A stretch of 38,957 nucleotides of DNA from an uncultured Alphaproteobacteria bacterium (GTDB lineage Bacteria; Pseudomonadota; Alphaproteobacteria; HIMB59), in NCBI GenBank assembly GCA_902527045.1, contig CABZNL010000012.1, positions 1 through 38,957 of the forward strand, given 5' to 3'. The notes under the pieces are model-generated. The model was given only the letters and a program-made list of their open reading frames with translations. It did not search any database and was not told the DNA's origin. Of this stretch, positions 1 to 9,396 are shown in pieces (positions within the stretch are counted from its first letter, which is position 1; each line of letters starts with the position of its first letter). A program made the position numbers and the translations under genes.

Positions 1-96
1 ATTTTTGAGTTTTTTTACCACAGGTAGGGTCAAAATTGTATCTCCTAACCTATCATCTCTGATAATTGCTATATTTGAAAATTTTTTTACATTCAT
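1..96 (-). CDS. Glycosyltransferase family 9 (heptosyltransferase-like), N-terminus only
   Basis: This is the 5' end of a gene that runs off the left edge; 32 codons are visible from the ATG at 94-96. The residues read MNVKKFSNIAIIRDDRLGDT followed by a TLP-containing stretch. This matches the start of GT9 family members (LPS heptosyltransferases WaaC/WaaF and relatives), where a short beta strand leads into the R-x-D-x-x-G-D loop of the acceptor domain. It is divergent from infC with about 100 nt between them. A second GT9 gene lies at 8422-9396, so the region carries at least two. The substrate cannot be told from the fragment. The family call rests only on the N-terminal motif. Confidence 0.7.
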   Translation of the reverse strand, partial: MNVKKFSNIAIIRDDRLGDTILTLPVVKKLKN

Positions 97-144
97 TTTT
101 TTATTTACAAGTTTATAAATAAACTTTATTTATCTCTTAATGCA

Positions 145-150
145 TATAAT
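145..150 (+). promoter_or_regulatory. Candidate -10 box for the infC operon
   Basis: A perfect TATAAT stands about 46 nt upstream of the infC start, with a TG four bases before it (near-extended -10). No good TTGACA-like -35 is seen at the usual spacing. The background is very AT-rich, so a chance match is possible. The surrounding gap (97-198) must also hold the promoter of the divergent GT9 gene. Confidence 0.4.
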
Positions 151-198
151 TTATCCCTTGTCAAAATTTCAATAATTTGACTCCCTTAAACATACATT

Positions 199-744
199 TT
201 GAATAGACCATTTAATAGAAATAATAATTTTCGTGGAAAAAGAGATCTCCACAAAATTAATAACTTTATCAACTCAGAAGATGTTAGAGTTATTTTAGAT
301 GATGGTGAACAACTAGGAGTTATGAAAAAAAATGAAGCGATTGATATTGCTAAGGGTAGAGGTATGGACTTAGTTGAAATTGCACCAAACAATAAACCAC
401 CTGTTTGCAAAATAGTTGATTATGGTAAATTTAAATATCAAGAACAAAAAAAGAAAAATGAAGCAAAAAAGAAGCAGAAAGTAATTGAAACCAAGGAACT
501 TAAAATAAGACCAGGCACGGGTGAACATGACTATCAAGTTAAGATTAAAAATGCTCAGAAATTTCTTAAAGAGGGTAATCGAGTAAAATTTAGTTTGAGA
601 TTTAAGGGTAGGGAAATGGAACACTCTAATTTAGGTATTGATATGCTTAAAAGAGTTAAAAACGACTTAGGAGATCTAATCAGAGTTGAAATGGAACCAA
701 AAATTGAGGGTAGACAAGCTTTCCTCGTTGTTGCGCCTAAATAA
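199..744 (+). CDS. infC: Translation initiation factor IF-3
   Basis: IF-3 binds the 30S subunit, keeps it apart from 50S and proofreads start-codon and initiator-tRNA pairing. The product is 181 residues, the usual length, with an N-terminal domain (about 1-85, including VRVILDDGEQLGVM and DLVEIAPNNKPPVCKIVDYGKF), a lysine-rich linker (about 86-100) and a C-terminal domain (about 101-181, including KEGNRVKFSLRFKGRE). No ATG is available: the frame opens after a TAA at 187-189 and reads ACA TAC ATT TTG AAT. Translation therefore begins at TTG (199) or at the adjacent ATT (196). Rare start codons on infC are the basis of IF-3 self-regulation in enterobacteria. No Shine-Dalgarno sequence is visible. 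It heads the run infC-rpmI-rplT-pheS-pheT-lepA. Confidence 0.96.
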   Translation: MNRPFNRNNNFRGKRDLHKINNFINSEDVRVILDDGEQLGVMKKNEAIDIAKGRGMDLVEIAPNNKPPVCKIVDYGKFKYQEQKKKNEAKKKQKVIETKELKIRPGTGEHDYQVKIKNAQKFLKEGNRVKFSLRFKGREMEHSNLGIDMLKRVKNDLGDLIRVEMEPKIEGRQAFLVVAPK

Positions 745-839
745 ATTTTATGATATTTAATTGATCTCAGTTGGTTGAATAGGCTTTTTAAACAAGGGTA
801 TGCCTTAAGACCTAATTTATTTACTCAAAAGGAGATAAA

Positions 840-1040
840 ATGCCCAAACTAAAAACAAAAAGTAGCGTTAAAAAACGCTTTAAAACTTCCTCTTCAGGAA
901 AATTAGTTGTCGGAAGCGTTGGTAAGCGCCATGGCATGTCAAAAAGAACAAATTCTTTTATCAGAAATTCTAAAGGTACAAGAGTTTTATCAAAATCATC
1001 ATCAATAATAATTGAGTCAATGATGCCGTATTCTAAATAA
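840..1040 (+). CDS. rpmI: Large ribosomal subunit protein bL35
   Basis: The product is a 66-residue, strongly basic ribosomal protein of the 50S subunit, the usual length for bL35. It shows the family start [15 protein letters not shown] and the GKRHGMSKR core. A good ribosome binding site (AAAGGAGAT) lies just before the ATG. The 95-nt gap after infC has room for a regulatory leader of the kind by which L20 controls rpmI-rplT elsewhere. I see only weak, broken inverted repeats there (around AGGC at 781 and GCCT at 802), so I do not call one. It is followed by rplT after 16 nt. Confidence 0.97.
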   Translation: MPKLKTKSSVKKRFKTSSSGKLVVGSVGKRHGMSKRTNSFIRNSKGTRVLSKSSSIIIESMMPYSK

Positions 1041-1056
1041 GTAAAGGAGAGATAAT

Positions 1057-1416
1057 ATGCCAAGAGTCAAAAGAGGAGTTACAGCAAGAGCTAAACATAA
1101 GAAAGTTTTTGAATTTACAAAAGGTCATCGTGGTCGAAGAAAAAATGTATACCGTGTAGCTACACAAAGCATGGACAAAGCTCTCCAATATGCTTATCGT
1201 GATAGAAGAAATAAAAAAAGAGATTTTAGAGGTTTATGGATCCAAAGAATTAATGCTGGTGTTAGAGAACATGGACTCACATATGCAAAGTTTATTGATG
1301 GATTAAAAAAAGCAAATATTGAAATCAATAGAAAAATTCTATCTGAAATTGCATTTCATGAACCAGCTGCATTTAAATCAATAGTTGAGAAAGCTAAGGC
1401 TAATTTAGCCAGTTAA
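1057..1416 (+). CDS. rplT: Large ribosomal subunit protein bL20
   Basis: The product is a 119-residue 50S assembly protein that binds 23S rRNA early. It has the very basic N-terminal extension ([28 protein letters not shown]) and the globular C-terminal part with [20 protein letters not shown]. Length and order are as expected for the family. The site AAAGGAGAGATA precedes the ATG, one of the clearer Shine-Dalgarno sequences in the window. It follows rpmI by 16 nt and precedes pheS by 8 nt, so it is surely in the same transcript. In other bacteria L20 represses its own operon by binding the leader. Nothing in this sequence proves that here. Confidence 0.97.
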   Translation: MPRVKRGVTARAKHKKVFEFTKGHRGRRKNVYRVATQSMDKALQYAYRDRRNKKRDFRGLWIQRINAGVREHGLTYAKFIDGLKKANIEINRKILSEIAFHEPAAFKSIVEKAKANLAS

Positions 1417-1424
1417 AATTATAG

Positions 1425-2474
1425 ATGGACATTAAAAAAGTCCTAAACAAAGCTACAAAAGAAATAGATCGAAGTTCTAATCAACTTGATTTACAAAATG
1501 TTAAAGTAGCTTATTTAGGAAAAAAAGGAAAAATTACAGAGTTACTAAAAAGTCTAAAAGATCTATCGTTAGAAGAAAAACAATCTACAGGCGCTGCATT
1601 AAATCAATTACGAAGTGAGGTTGATAATCTCATTATGAGTAAATTTAATCAGATAAAAGTTGAAGAAATTAACTCTAAGTTAAGAAATGAATCTATAGAT
1701 TTTAGTTTTCCACCACCAAATTCAATTTCCCCAAAGGTTCATCCAATATCAAAAACATTTGATGAGGTTATAACGATTTTTAGATCAATGGGTTACTCTG
1801 TTGCAGAAGGCCCGGACATTGAGACAGATTATTTTAATTTTTCTGCATTAAATATTCCTGAAAACCATCCTGCTCGTGAAATGCAAGATACATTTTATAT
1901 TGATGATAAGGATAAAGATGGAAAACCATACGTTTTGCGAACACATACAAGTCCAGTTCAAATCAGAACTTTACTAAATGAAAAACCGCCAGTTAAAATA
2001 ATTGCTCCTGGAAGAACTTATAGGTGTGACTCTGACTCGACACACTCGCCTATGTTCCATCAAGTTGAAGGATTGTTTATAAATAAAAATGCTAACATGG
2101 GTGATTTAAAAGGAACCCTGATTGAATTTTGTAAACAATTTTTTAATGTTCAAGATTTAAAAGTTAGGTTTAGACCTAGTTATTTTCCTTTCACAGAACC
2201 GTCTGCAGAAATGGACATCGCCTATGAGATAGTAAACAATAAGATTAAATTAGGTCAAGGTGATCGTTGGCTTGAAATTCTTGGATGTGGAATGGTAAAT
2301 CCTATAGTTTTAGAAAATTGTAATGTTGATACTGAAAATTTTCAAGGTTTTGCATTCGGAATGGGCTTAGATAGAATTACAATGTTAAAATACGGACTAA
2401 CTGACATCAGATCATTTTTTAGTGGAAACTTAAATTGGATTGCAAATAACGGTTTTAGCATAGGAGATTTTTAG
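1425..2474 (+). CDS. pheS: Phenylalanine-tRNA ligase alpha subunit
   Basis: This is the catalytic subunit of the alpha2-beta2 enzyme that charges tRNA-Phe. The 349 residues comprise an N-terminal coiled coil (about 1-90) that contacts tRNA, then the class II core. Motif 2 is seen around residues 197-213 (GRTYRCDSDSTHSPMFHQ) and motif 3 near 315 (GMGLDRITML), with TDIRSFF close to the C-terminus as in the family. HTSPVQIRTL marks the active-site region. It starts 8 nt after rplT without an obvious ribosome binding site. Its stop overlaps the GTG start of pheT by one base (TAGTG), so the two subunits are probably translated in a coupled way. Confidence 0.97.
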   Translation: MDIKKVLNKATKEIDRSSNQLDLQNVKVAYLGKKGKITELLKSLKDLSLEEKQSTGAALNQLRSEVDNLIMSKFNQIKVEEINSKLRNESIDFSFPPPNSISPKVHPISKTFDEVITIFRSMGYSVAEGPDIETDYFNFSALNIPENHPAREMQDTFYIDDKDKDGKPYVLRTHTSPVQIRTLLNEKPPVKIIAPGRTYRCDSDSTHSPMFHQVEGLFINKNANMGDLKGTLIEFCKQFFNVQDLKVRFRPSYFPFTEPSAEMDIAYEIVNNKIKLGQGDRWLEILGCGMVNPIVLENCNVDTENFQGFAFGMGLDRITMLKYGLTDIRSFFSGNLNWIANNGFSIGDF

Positions 2475-4867
2475 TGAAGTTTAGTTATAGTTGGTTGTGT
2501 GAACATTTAGAGACAGATAAAAATGCAATTGAAATTGGTGAAGTTCTCACAAATATAGGACTTGAACTTGATAGTTTAAGTGACTATTCCTCATACTCAA
2601 AATTTATTGTCGCAACAATCAAAGATTTTAAAAAACATCCCAATGCAGATAGATTGAATATTTGTAAAGTTGATGACGGAACTGGTACATATCAGGTAAT
2701 ATGTGGAGCAAATAATGTTAAGAAGGGATTAAAAGGAATATTTGCTAAAGACGGAATGTATATTCCTGGAACTCAAATACATTTAAAAAAAGGTAAGATT
2801 CGAGGTGAAATCTCTGAAGGAATGCTTTTATCAGAGAGAGAACTTAATTTGAGTGATGATCACGACGGTATTATCGAGCTGTCAGAGGATTTTAAAAATG
2901 GCACCTCTGCAGTAGAAGCACTTAAACTAGATGATCCTATTTTTGAGATAGGCGTTACACCCAACAGAGGAGACTGTCTCAGTATCAGAGGAGTTGCCAG
3001 AGATCTTTCTGCAAAAGGTATGGGAAAACTTAAACCATTAAAATATGAAAAATTAAAAAAATTAGAATTTGAAAGTCCAATTAGTTGGAGTATCAAAAAT
3101 GATGATAATAGCTGTGAGTATGTCGTTAGTAGATATTTTAAAGATGTAAATAATACAAAGTCTCCAGAATGGTTGCAAAAGAAATTAATTAGCCTTGGAC
3201 TAAGACCCATCAATGCATTAGTTGATATAACAAATTTTATTACTGTCGATTTAGGTAGACCATTGCACGTATTTGATGCAGATAAAGTTGGAAAAAAACT
3301 TGATATGAGACTTGCAAACGCTAATGAAAAAATTCTTGCATTGGATAATAAAGATTACATTTTGGATGGTAATACAACTGTAATTGCTGATGGCAATAAT
3401 GTACTAGCTATTGCAGGTATTATTGGAGGGGATTACAGTGGATGCACAGAAGATACCAAAAATGTGTTTTTAGAAGTAGCTATATTCAATCCAAATAGTG
3501 TAGCAAAAACAGGGAGATCTCTTGGAATTAATTCTGATGCCAGGTACCGTTTTGAAAGAGGCTTAGATAAAAATATGGTTTTTGAAGGTTTAGAATATGC
3601 CTCTTACCTGATAAATAAAATCTGTGGTGGATCTGTTAGCAAAAGTATTGATGCTGGAATATTAGATATTAATGAACACAAAATAAAATATGACTTTAAT
3701 TATTTTAATAAGGTAGTTGGTTTAGATTTAGAACCACAAGCACAAGTCAAAATCTTAAAAGACTTAAAATTTCAAATTAATGAGAGAAGTGATAGCGAAT
3801 GCGATGTACTGGTACCATCATGGAGAAATGATGTTAAAAATAATATTGATATAGTTGAAGAAATTATAAGAATTTATGGATACGATAATATAAAAGTAAC
3901 TATACCCTCTTCGTCAGGAGAAGAGATTTATAATATTGAAAATTCATTAGTAAATAAAAAATTTAAAACAATATCGAAGCTTAAAAAAACCTTAGTGTCT
4001 AATGGAATTTCAGAAGTTATAACTTTCTCTTTTCACTCAAACAGAGCTCAAGAAATTCTTTCAGGTGATGTGTCTTTAAAAATTTCTAATGCAGTTAGTG
4101 ATGACCAATCTTTCATGAGAAATTCAATGATTTTTAATCATTTAGAAAGTGCAGAGTTGAATCTCAAAAAAGGAATAAAAAATATTAAACTATTTGAAAT
4201 TGGACCTATTTATAATTCATCTCAATCTCAGGAGAATATATTATCTTTACTTATTTCATCTCAAGATGATATAAACTCCATTTATAAATCTGCAAATTTT
4301 AATTTTTATTCTTTAACAGATCTCGCATCAAAATTAATTAGTTCATTAAACTTTGATATAAAACAGTTTAATATTTCAAGATCGACTTCAAATATCTATC
4401 ACCCTGGACAATCTGCAGAAGTACATATGGGAAAAAAATTAATAGCTAGATATGGAAAAGTTCATCCTTTAATTATGGAGGAATTTCCTAAACTTAAAAA
4501 TACCTTTGCAATCGATTTGTTTTTTGAAAACCTCCCAATAGAGTCTATATCTAGAATTAATTCTATCAATATCTCAGACTCCCAATTTCAATTCAGTGAA
4601 AAAGACTTTTCATTTATTTTCGAAAAAGAACAAAACCTTTATGAAGTACAAAGATATGTCACAGGTATAGATAAAAACTTAATTAAGAATGTTGAATTTT
4701 TTGACCTCTATGAATCAAAAGATTTAGGAGATAGTAGCAAAAGCGTGACATTCAGAGTTACTATTCAATCGAAAGAAAAAACTCTTGAAGAAAAAGACTT
4801 AGAACAGCTTCATAAAAATATTTTAGAAAAAGTATCTTATAAATTTAAAGCAAAAATCAGAACTTAA
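2474..4867 (+). CDS. pheT: Phenylalanine-tRNA ligase beta subunit
   Basis: This is the large subunit of phenylalanyl-tRNA synthetase; it carries tRNA binding and the editing site that hydrolyses Tyr-tRNA-Phe. The 797 residues are of normal length. Visible parts are an EMAP/OB-fold tRNA-binding domain (about 40-150, [14 protein letters not shown]), a B3/B4 editing region (about 210-380, with [14 protein letters not shown] and [10 protein letters not shown]), a B5 domain (about 400-480, [18 protein letters not shown]) and a C-terminal FDX-ACB domain that binds the anticodon stem. It begins with GTG, sharing one base with the pheS stop. Its own stop shares one base with the lepA ATG (TAATG). Confidence 0.97.
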   Translation: MKFSYSWLCEHLETDKNAIEIGEVLTNIGLELDSLSDYSSYSKFIVATIKDFKKHPNADRLNICKVDDGTGTYQVICGANNVKKGLKGIFAKDGMYIPGTQIHLKKGKIRGEISEGMLLSERELNLSDDHDGIIELSEDFKNGTSAVEALKLDDPIFEIGVTPNRGDCLSIRGVARDLSAKGMGKLKPLKYEKLKKLEFESPISWSIKNDDNSCEYVVSRYFKDVNNTKSPEWLQKKLISLGLRPINALVDITNFITVDLGRPLHVFDADKVGKKLDMRLANANEKILALDNKDYILDGNTTVIADGNNVLAIAGIIGGDYSGCTEDTKNVFLEVAIFNPNSVAKTGRSLGINSDARYRFERGLDKNMVFEGLEYASYLINKICGGSVSKSIDAGILDINEHKIKYDFNYFNKVVGLDLEPQAQVKILKDLKFQINERSDSECDVLVPSWRNDVKNNIDIVEEIIRIYGYDNIKVTIPSSSGEEIYNIENSLVNKKFKTISKLKKTLVSNGISEVITFSFHSNRAQEILSGDVSLKISNAVSDDQSFMRNSMIFNHLESAELNLKKGIKNIKLFEIGPIYNSSQSQENILSLLISSQDDINSIYKSANFNFYSLTDLASKLISSLNFDIKQFNISRSTSNIYHPGQSAEVHMGKKLIARYGKVHPLIMEEFPKLKNTFAIDLFFENLPIESISRINSINISDSQFQFSEKDFSFIFEKEQNLYEVQRYVTGIDKNLIKNVEFFDLYESKDLGDSSKSVTFRVTIQSKEKTLEEKDLEQLHKNILEKVSYKFKAKIRT

Positions 4868-6666
4868 TGGAAATTTCTAAAATAAGAAATTTTTCAATTA
4901 TAGCCCACATTGATCACGGTAAATCTACTTTAGCAGATAGGATTATTGAAATTTGTGGTGGTATGGATGACAGAACAAAAAAAGATCAAGTCCTTGACTC
5001 AATGGAAATTGAAAGAGAAAGAGGTATCACTATAAAAGCACAAACTGTGAGATTGAGTTATAAAAACAAAAATGGAGATGAATATCAGCTAAATATACTT
5101 GATACACCTGGGCATGTAGATTTTTCTTATGAGGTTTCCAGATCTTTATCTGCATGTGAGGGCTCAGTTCTTGTAGTGGATAGTACGCAAGGTGTTGAGG
5201 CTCAAACTCTTGCAAATGCTTATCAAGCAATTGACGTCAATCATGAAATACTCCCAGTCCTAAATAAAGCCGATCTTCCTGCATCTGAACCAGAAAGAGT
5301 AAAAGAGGATATTGAGCAAACAATTGGAATAGATACCTCAGAAGCCCACCTAGTCTCTGCAAAAACAGGATTAGGCGTTAAAGGTTTAATGGAGCAGATT
5401 ATTGAAAAACTCCCAGCTCCAAACACAAATGAAATGAATTTGAAAGCTCTGTTAGTTGATAGTTGGTACGATAATTATTTAGGAGTGACTGTTTTAGTCA
5501 GAATTCTTGATGGTGTTATGAAAAAAGGAATGAAGGTTAAGTTTCTATCTAACAATCATCAGTACAATATAGATAGAATTGGATATTTTAGTCCAGAAAT
5601 TAACTATTGTAACGAGCTTGGTCCAGGAGAAATAGGCTTTATCAATGCGAGTATAAAGTCAGTCGCTGATTGTAAAGTTGGAGACACAATTGCTGAATTA
5701 AATGACCAAAAAATTAAACCACTTCCTGGATTTAAACCCTCACTTCCAGTCGTATTTTGTGGAATTTATCCTGTAGACACCTCTGATTATGAAAGATTAA
5801 AAGAAAGTTTTGAAAAATTAGCTTTAAATGACTCTAGTTTTACGTATGAAAATGAAACTAGTGCTGCATTAGGATATGGTTTTAGGTGTGGTTTTTTAGG
5901 TTTACTCCATTTAGAGGTAACAACGGAAAGGCTCAGAAGAGAATTCGATTTAGATTTAATAACCACAGCTCCTGGCGTTGTCTATAAAGTAATAGATAGA
6001 AATAATAATGAATTTATTATTAGAAATCCGTCTGAACTTCCCAATCCTGCAGAGATAAATCAAATTTTAGAACCTTGGGTCAAATCTACAATTATTGTTC
6101 CCCAAGATTATTTAGGAACCGTTATAACACTTTGTATTGAAAAAAGGGGTAAGCAAAAAAATTTAAATATACAAAATAATAGAGCTATTTTAGAAATGGA
6201 ACTTCCCTTAAATGAGATCGTAATAGACTTTTATGATAAATTAAAATCTTATTCTAAAGGTTATGCTAGTTTTGATTATCAAGTTTATGATTACTTTAAA
6301 GGCGATTTAGTAAAACTTAACATTTTAGTAAACTCTGAAACTGTTGACGCATTTTCAAATATTGTTCATAAAACAAGAGCAGAAACGATTGGTAGAAGAA
6401 TTTGTAATAAATTAAAAGATTTAATTCCCAGACAAAATTTTCAAATTCCTATTCAGGCAGCAATATATGGTAAAATCATTGCTAGAGAAACAATTAAGGC
6501 TTTTAGAAAAGATGTAACTGCTAAATTGTATGGAGGAGATGTGAGTAGAAAGAAAAAGCTTCTTGAAAAACAAAAAAAAGGAAAGAAAAGAATGAAGCAA
6601 TTTGGAAATGTAGAGATACCACAAACTGCTTTTTTCGAGGCCTTAAAAATAGGAGATAATGAATAG
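4867..6666 (+). CDS. lepA: Elongation factor 4 (LepA), ribosomal back-translocase GTPase
   Basis: This is a translational GTPase related to EF-G that acts on stalled or mis-translocated ribosomes and in 30S biogenesis. The 599-residue product has the P-loop AHIDHGKST near residue 13, the switch DTPGHVDF, the NKADLP guanine-specificity motif and the LepA-specific C-terminal domain (ending [17 protein letters not shown]). The full usual length is present. It overlaps the end of pheT by one base and closes this plus-strand operon. LepA next to pheT is not a classic arrangement (lepB is the enterobacterial neighbour), but coupling to a translation operon makes sense. The next gene is convergent, 42 nt away. 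Confidence 0.97.
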   Translation: MEISKIRNFSIIAHIDHGKSTLADRIIEICGGMDDRTKKDQVLDSMEIERERGITIKAQTVRLSYKNKNGDEYQLNILDTPGHVDFSYEVSRSLSACEGSVLVVDSTQGVEAQTLANAYQAIDVNHEILPVLNKADLPASEPERVKEDIEQTIGIDTSEAHLVSAKTGLGVKGLMEQIIEKLPAPNTNEMNLKALLVDSWYDNYLGVTVLVRILDGVMKKGMKVKFLSNNHQYNIDRIGYFSPEINYCNELGPGEIGFINASIKSVADCKVGDTIAELNDQKIKPLPGFKPSLPVVFCGIYPVDTSDYERLKESFEKLALNDSSFTYENETSAALGYGFRCGFLGLLHLEVTTERLRREFDLDLITTAPGVVYKVIDRNNNEFIIRNPSELPNPAEINQILEPWVKSTIIVPQDYLGTVITLCIEKRGKQKNLNIQNNRAILEMELPLNEIVIDFYDKLKSYSKGYASFDYQVYDYFKGDLVKLNILVNSETVDAFSNIVHKTRAETIGRRICNKLKDLIPRQNFQIPIQAAIYGKIIARETIKAFRKDVTAKLYGGDVSRKKKLLEKQKKGKKRMKQFGNVEIPQTAFFEALKIGDNE

Positions 6667-6673
6667 ATTAGTA

Positions 6674-6710
6674 TTATAAATTGAAATAATTTTTATAAAT
6701 TCGTTTTTTT
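6674..6710 (+). terminator. Weak candidate terminator after lepA
   Basis: A 7-bp all-AT inverted repeat (TTATAAA at 6674-6680, TTTATAA at 6692-6698) is followed by a run of seven T at 6704-6710. It sits between the convergent genes lepA and the FkbM methyltransferase, where a terminator is expected. The stem has no GC pair, so it could be chance in this AT-rich DNA. Confidence 0.25.
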
Positions 6711-7455
6711 AATCAGAAAACTTCAATACTATTTCCTTCCTTTTTCTTTTATTAGGCATATCTAACTCATTTGGCAACGGAATAAATTTTCCTAACTTAA
6801 TTGGATATCTTGAAAAAGTTATCTCAATTGTTTCTGGAACTCTGTTTAAATCACAACCATCGTTATTGTTTGCATGTAAATGTACCAATTTTAAATTAAG
6901 TTTTTCAATAAAGCTTTTAATTCTCTCTAAATTTTTACCAAATTTATGAAATTCGATAACAATACCAATTATTCTCTCTTGATAGCGGATTATTTCATCA
7001 AGAATTTCATATTCACTTCCCTCTATATCGATTTTTAAAAAAATATTTGTTTTGGAGGTAAAATTTATTGCATCAATAAACGATAACGAATTTTCTAGAG
7101 TATTGCTAATAAATTTAGGAGTGAAATTATCACTATTGAAAAATTTATAGAATTTTTTTTTTAAATAAAAATTCTTTAAATATTTATAAAAAGATAATCT
7201 TTTAATTTTCTTTAAAGCTTCTTTCTTTTGACTTACCCAGAACTCTTCATTTATAGATCCATCAAATGCAAATAAATCAATTTTGTTATAATTCAAAAAA
7301 TCTCTTTCAAAATCCCAATTAGTTGAAATTCCAAAACTAATTAAACAATTAGAGTTACTTAAAGAATTAGACTCAACTAAATAACCCCCATCATACCGAC
7401 TGCCAATTCTTAATAATTTGTAATTAAATTGTGGTTTAAAAATACTAGGAAGCAT
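6709..7455 (-). CDS. FkbM-family SAM-dependent methyltransferase
   Basis: The family signature is clear: an early GSRYDGGYLV segment, then IFLKIDIEGSEYEIL in the middle (about 137-151), which corresponds to the Rossmann strand and the conserved D-I-E-G-x-E motif of FkbM methyltransferases. The C-terminal part has LVHLHANNNDGCDLN and PETIEITF, seen in bacterial glycan-associated members. At 248 residues it is typical. Members O-methylate sugars or polyketides; the substrate is unknown here. Neighbours are glycosyltransferases on both sides of a tRNA-Ser, which points to surface glycan decoration. It converges on lepA and starts 56 nt upstream of the oppositely directed tRNA. No signal peptide or membrane segment is seen, so it is probably cytoplasmic. 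Confidence 0.75.
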   Translation of the reverse strand: MLPSIFKPQFNYKLLRIGSRYDGGYLVESNSLSNSNCLISFGISTNWDFERDFLNYNKIDLFAFDGSINEEFWVSQKKEALKKIKRLSFYKYLKNFYLKKKFYKFFNSDNFTPKFISNTLENSLSFIDAINFTSKTNIFLKIDIEGSEYEILDEIIRYQERIIGIVIEFHKFGKNLERIKSFIEKLNLKLVHLHANNNDGCDLNRVPETIEITFSRYPIKLGKFIPLPNELDMPNKRKRKEIVLKFSD

Positions 7456-7495
7456 AAAAATTATTATTAATATTTAATATATATTAATTTTAGCC

Positions 7496-7501
7496 TATAA
7501 G
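7496..7501 (+). promoter_or_regulatory. Candidate -10 box for tRNA-Ser
   Basis: TATAAG lies about 10 nt before the first base of the tRNA, the right place for a -10 giving a very short leader. No convincing -35 was found, so confidence is low. Confidence 0.28.
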
Positions 7502-7511
7502 ATATATGCAT

Positions 7512-7601
7512 GGAGAGATGGCCGAGTGGTTTAAGGCGCACGCCTGGAACGCGTGTATAGGGGCAACTCTATCGTGGGTTCGAATCCCACTCTCTCCGCC
7601 A
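7512..7601 (+). tRNA. tRNA-Ser, anticodon GGA
   Basis: This is a 90-nt cloverleaf with a long variable arm, typical of tRNA-Ser. The acceptor stem GGAGAGA (7512-7518) pairs with TCTCTCC (7591-7597), followed by discriminator G and an encoded CCA. The anticodon arm is CACGC-CTGGAAC-GCGTG, giving anticodon GGA, which reads UCC and UCU. The T arm GTGGG-TTCGAAT-CCCAC is perfect. It sits between the FkbM gene and a glycosyltransferase whose ATG is only 5 nt past the CCA, so the two may be co-transcribed and separated by tRNA processing. tRNA-Ser genes are common integration sites, but no integrase or direct repeat is seen here. Confidence 0.98.
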
Positions 7602-7606
7602 AATAA

Positions 7607-8425
7607 ATGAAACAATCATTAAGTTATAATATCCAAAAGTTTATAAGAGGTTACACAGAGTATCCTCTTGTAGAAATTAAAGACAGGGTTTCAAATCTAC
7701 CCACAAAAAATAAAATTCCATCTAAAGTATTCCAAACCTGGGAGACAAGATTTTTAGGAAAAACACACTCTAAATCTATTGAAAAATTTCGAGATAAAAA
7801 TCCTTCACTCTCATTTTTCTTGTACGATAAAGAGCAGAGGGACGATTATATGCAGTCCCAATGGGGTAAAGAAGATATTTCTAAAATATACTTTAATTCT
7901 AATTTTGGTCCAATGAAAGCTGACATATTTAGATACTGTATATTACATGATAGAGGAGGATATTATTTTGACATAGCAAAAGGATGTAACTGTTCTTTAA
8001 ATCAGTTACACAACGAAAGTGATAAGGGAGTAATTACATACGAGGATAATATTTGCTTTTATCCCCCAAGTAATTCAAAACTTTTTAAATTAAAAAAGCC
8101 ATTTAATTATTTTTTACAATGGGGATTAGCATTTTCTCCTAATCATTTATTTTTAGAAAAATTAATAAATGAAATTTGCTCAAATTATCCAAACTATAAA
8201 GATAAGTCATTCCAAAACCCAAAATTAGCTATTCTAAATTTTACAGGACCTGGTATGTACACAAAAGTCATGAGAGAATTTATCTCTAAATACGATATTT
8301 CTGATTTTTCAGAATTAGATGTCAAATTTAATAATAATGGTATTTTTAAACTTAAAGGTTCATCAGTTAGGCATTATACTGTTCCTAGTTATACTTATAT
8401 AAAAAATACAAAGATTTGTATTTAA
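7607..8425 (+). CDS. DXD-type sugar transferase (GT32/Gly_transf_sug-like)
   Basis: The 272-residue product resembles bacterial glycosyltransferases of the OCH1/GT32 type. [13 protein letters not shown] near the N-terminus corresponds to the family's IPKxIHQxW start. [28 protein letters not shown] (about 100-127, given here in parts: ADIFRY and [11 protein letters not shown]) matches the conserved helix and the sugar-nucleotide/metal site. The usual D-x-D is read here as D-I-A, so the second acidic residue is missing or supplied nearby. The C-terminal half has the family's GPGMYT segment. It starts 5 nt after tRNA-Ser and overlaps the convergent GT9 gene by 4 nt. Its role is probably LPS or capsule assembly; donor and acceptor are unknown. 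Confidence 0.72.
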   Translation: MKQSLSYNIQKFIRGYTEYPLVEIKDRVSNLPTKNKIPSKVFQTWETRFLGKTHSKSIEKFRDKNPSLSFFLYDKEQRDDYMQSQWGKEDISKIYFNSNFGPMKADIFRYCILHDRGGYYFDIAKGCNCSLNQLHNESDKGVITYEDNICFYPPSNSKLFKLKKPFNYFLQWGLAFSPNHLFLEKLINEICSNYPNYKDKSFQNPKLAILNFTGPGMYTKVMREFISKYDISDFSELDVKFNNNGIFKLKGSSVRHYTVPSYTYIKNTKICI

Positions 8426-9396
8426 TCAACTACTGTTTTTAAAAAGTTATTTAATATATTTTCGTATTCGACTAATGGAAAATCTTTTAAATTAGCATAA
8501 CCGAAATTTTTAACTTGCACAGCCTGAGAGTAGCCAGGTCTAGAGAATTTCTTTTCATCAGTAACACCAAAAAGTTTTAAAGTTTTTACACCTGCAAACT
8601 CAAACATCCATGCAGTACCACCGTCATTACATAACAAACAGCTCATTTTCTTTGCCAGATTCATCGTAAAAGTTATATCAGTAGAAATTATTTGCCCATC
8701 CTTCCATTCAGGACAAATAAATTTATTTTCAAGACATATGTCTAAGAGGTATCTCTCGTCTGGGCCTAAAAAAAAATATACATTATATTCTCTATTTCTA
8801 AGTTTTTTTGCAATTTGAAGATAATTATCAAATTTCCACTGTCTAACTGTATCACCTGCGCCAGGAGCGATAGCAATATTTTTTCTTCTATCAGTAATAA
8901 TGTTATCAATAACGCTACTTTTGGGAACATCAATACTAGGTATCACCTCTATTACATCATCTTGAATAGTTGATAAAATATTAAAATAAAATTGTTCAAT
9001 ATAAATATTTTTAAATTTCAAATTATTATGATTTTTGAAATCAGAAAATAAAAAATTTGCAGTTGCACTAAAAAATTTTTGGTGAGGTATTTTTTTTAAA
9101 TTTAATGTTCTAAATACAACCTTTTGTAAATCAATTATTAAATCAAATTTTATTTTTGTGATTTTGTCATTTTTTCTGAAAAAACTAAGGATAGAAGAGT
9201 GAATTTCATTGTGCTCAATAAATTCATGAACAATATCTTTAACTAATGGATTTAATTTATCTTTAAGAGTTGTTGTTTGACTCGTTGAGTAATAAATTAT
9301 TGACTCCGGGAAAATTTTTTTTAATTTTTGAAGGAAAGTTATCTTTTGTAAACCATCTCCAATTTTGTCATTAAAGCTATAAATAAGAATTTTCAT
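8422..9396 (-). CDS. Glycosyltransferase family 9 protein (heptosyltransferase-like)
   Basis: The 324 residues show the two Rossmann halves of GT9/GT-B enzymes. The N-terminal part is MKILIYSFNDKIGDGLQK, with a G-D near residue 13-14. The C-terminal nucleotide-sugar half has IAIAPGAGDTVRQWKFDNY and then CLLCNDGGTAWMFEFAGVKT, equivalent to the conserved N/D-D-S/G-G-x-x-H region of WaaC/WaaF (here G-T-A-W in place of the usual S/G-x-x-H). Such enzymes add heptose or related sugars to LPS core on the cytoplasmic face. Its start overlaps the rmuC stop by 4 nt (ATGA) and its end overlaps the convergent GT32-like gene by 4 nt. The substrate is not determined. Confidence 0.78.
   Translation of the reverse strand: MKILIYSFNDKIGDGLQKITFLQKLKKIFPESIIYYSTSQTTTLKDKLNPLVKDIVHEFIEHNEIHSSILSFFRKNDKITKIKFDLIIDLQKVVFRTLNLKKIPHQKFFSATANFLFSDFKNHNNLKFKNIYIEQFYFNILSTIQDDVIEVIPSIDVPKSSVIDNIITDRRKNIAIAPGAGDTVRQWKFDNYLQIAKKLRNREYNVYFFLGPDERYLLDICLENKFICPEWKDGQIISTDITFTMNLAKKMSCLLCNDGGTAWMFEFAGVKTLKLFGVTDEKKFSRPGYSQAVQVKNFGYANLKDFPLVEYENILNNFLKTVVD

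Noticed and set aside
370..624. Antisense open frame inside infC
   Set aside because: It is a shadow of the lysine-rich infC frame; its translation is Phe/Leu-rich low-complexity sequence with no family motif.
745..839. L20-type leader or riboswitch before rpmI
   Set aside because: Only short, mismatched repeats are visible; no convincing fold could be drawn by eye.
2860..3213. Antisense open frame of 117 codons inside pheT
   Set aside because: It lies wholly inside a strongly conserved gene, with no ribosome binding site or recognisable domain.
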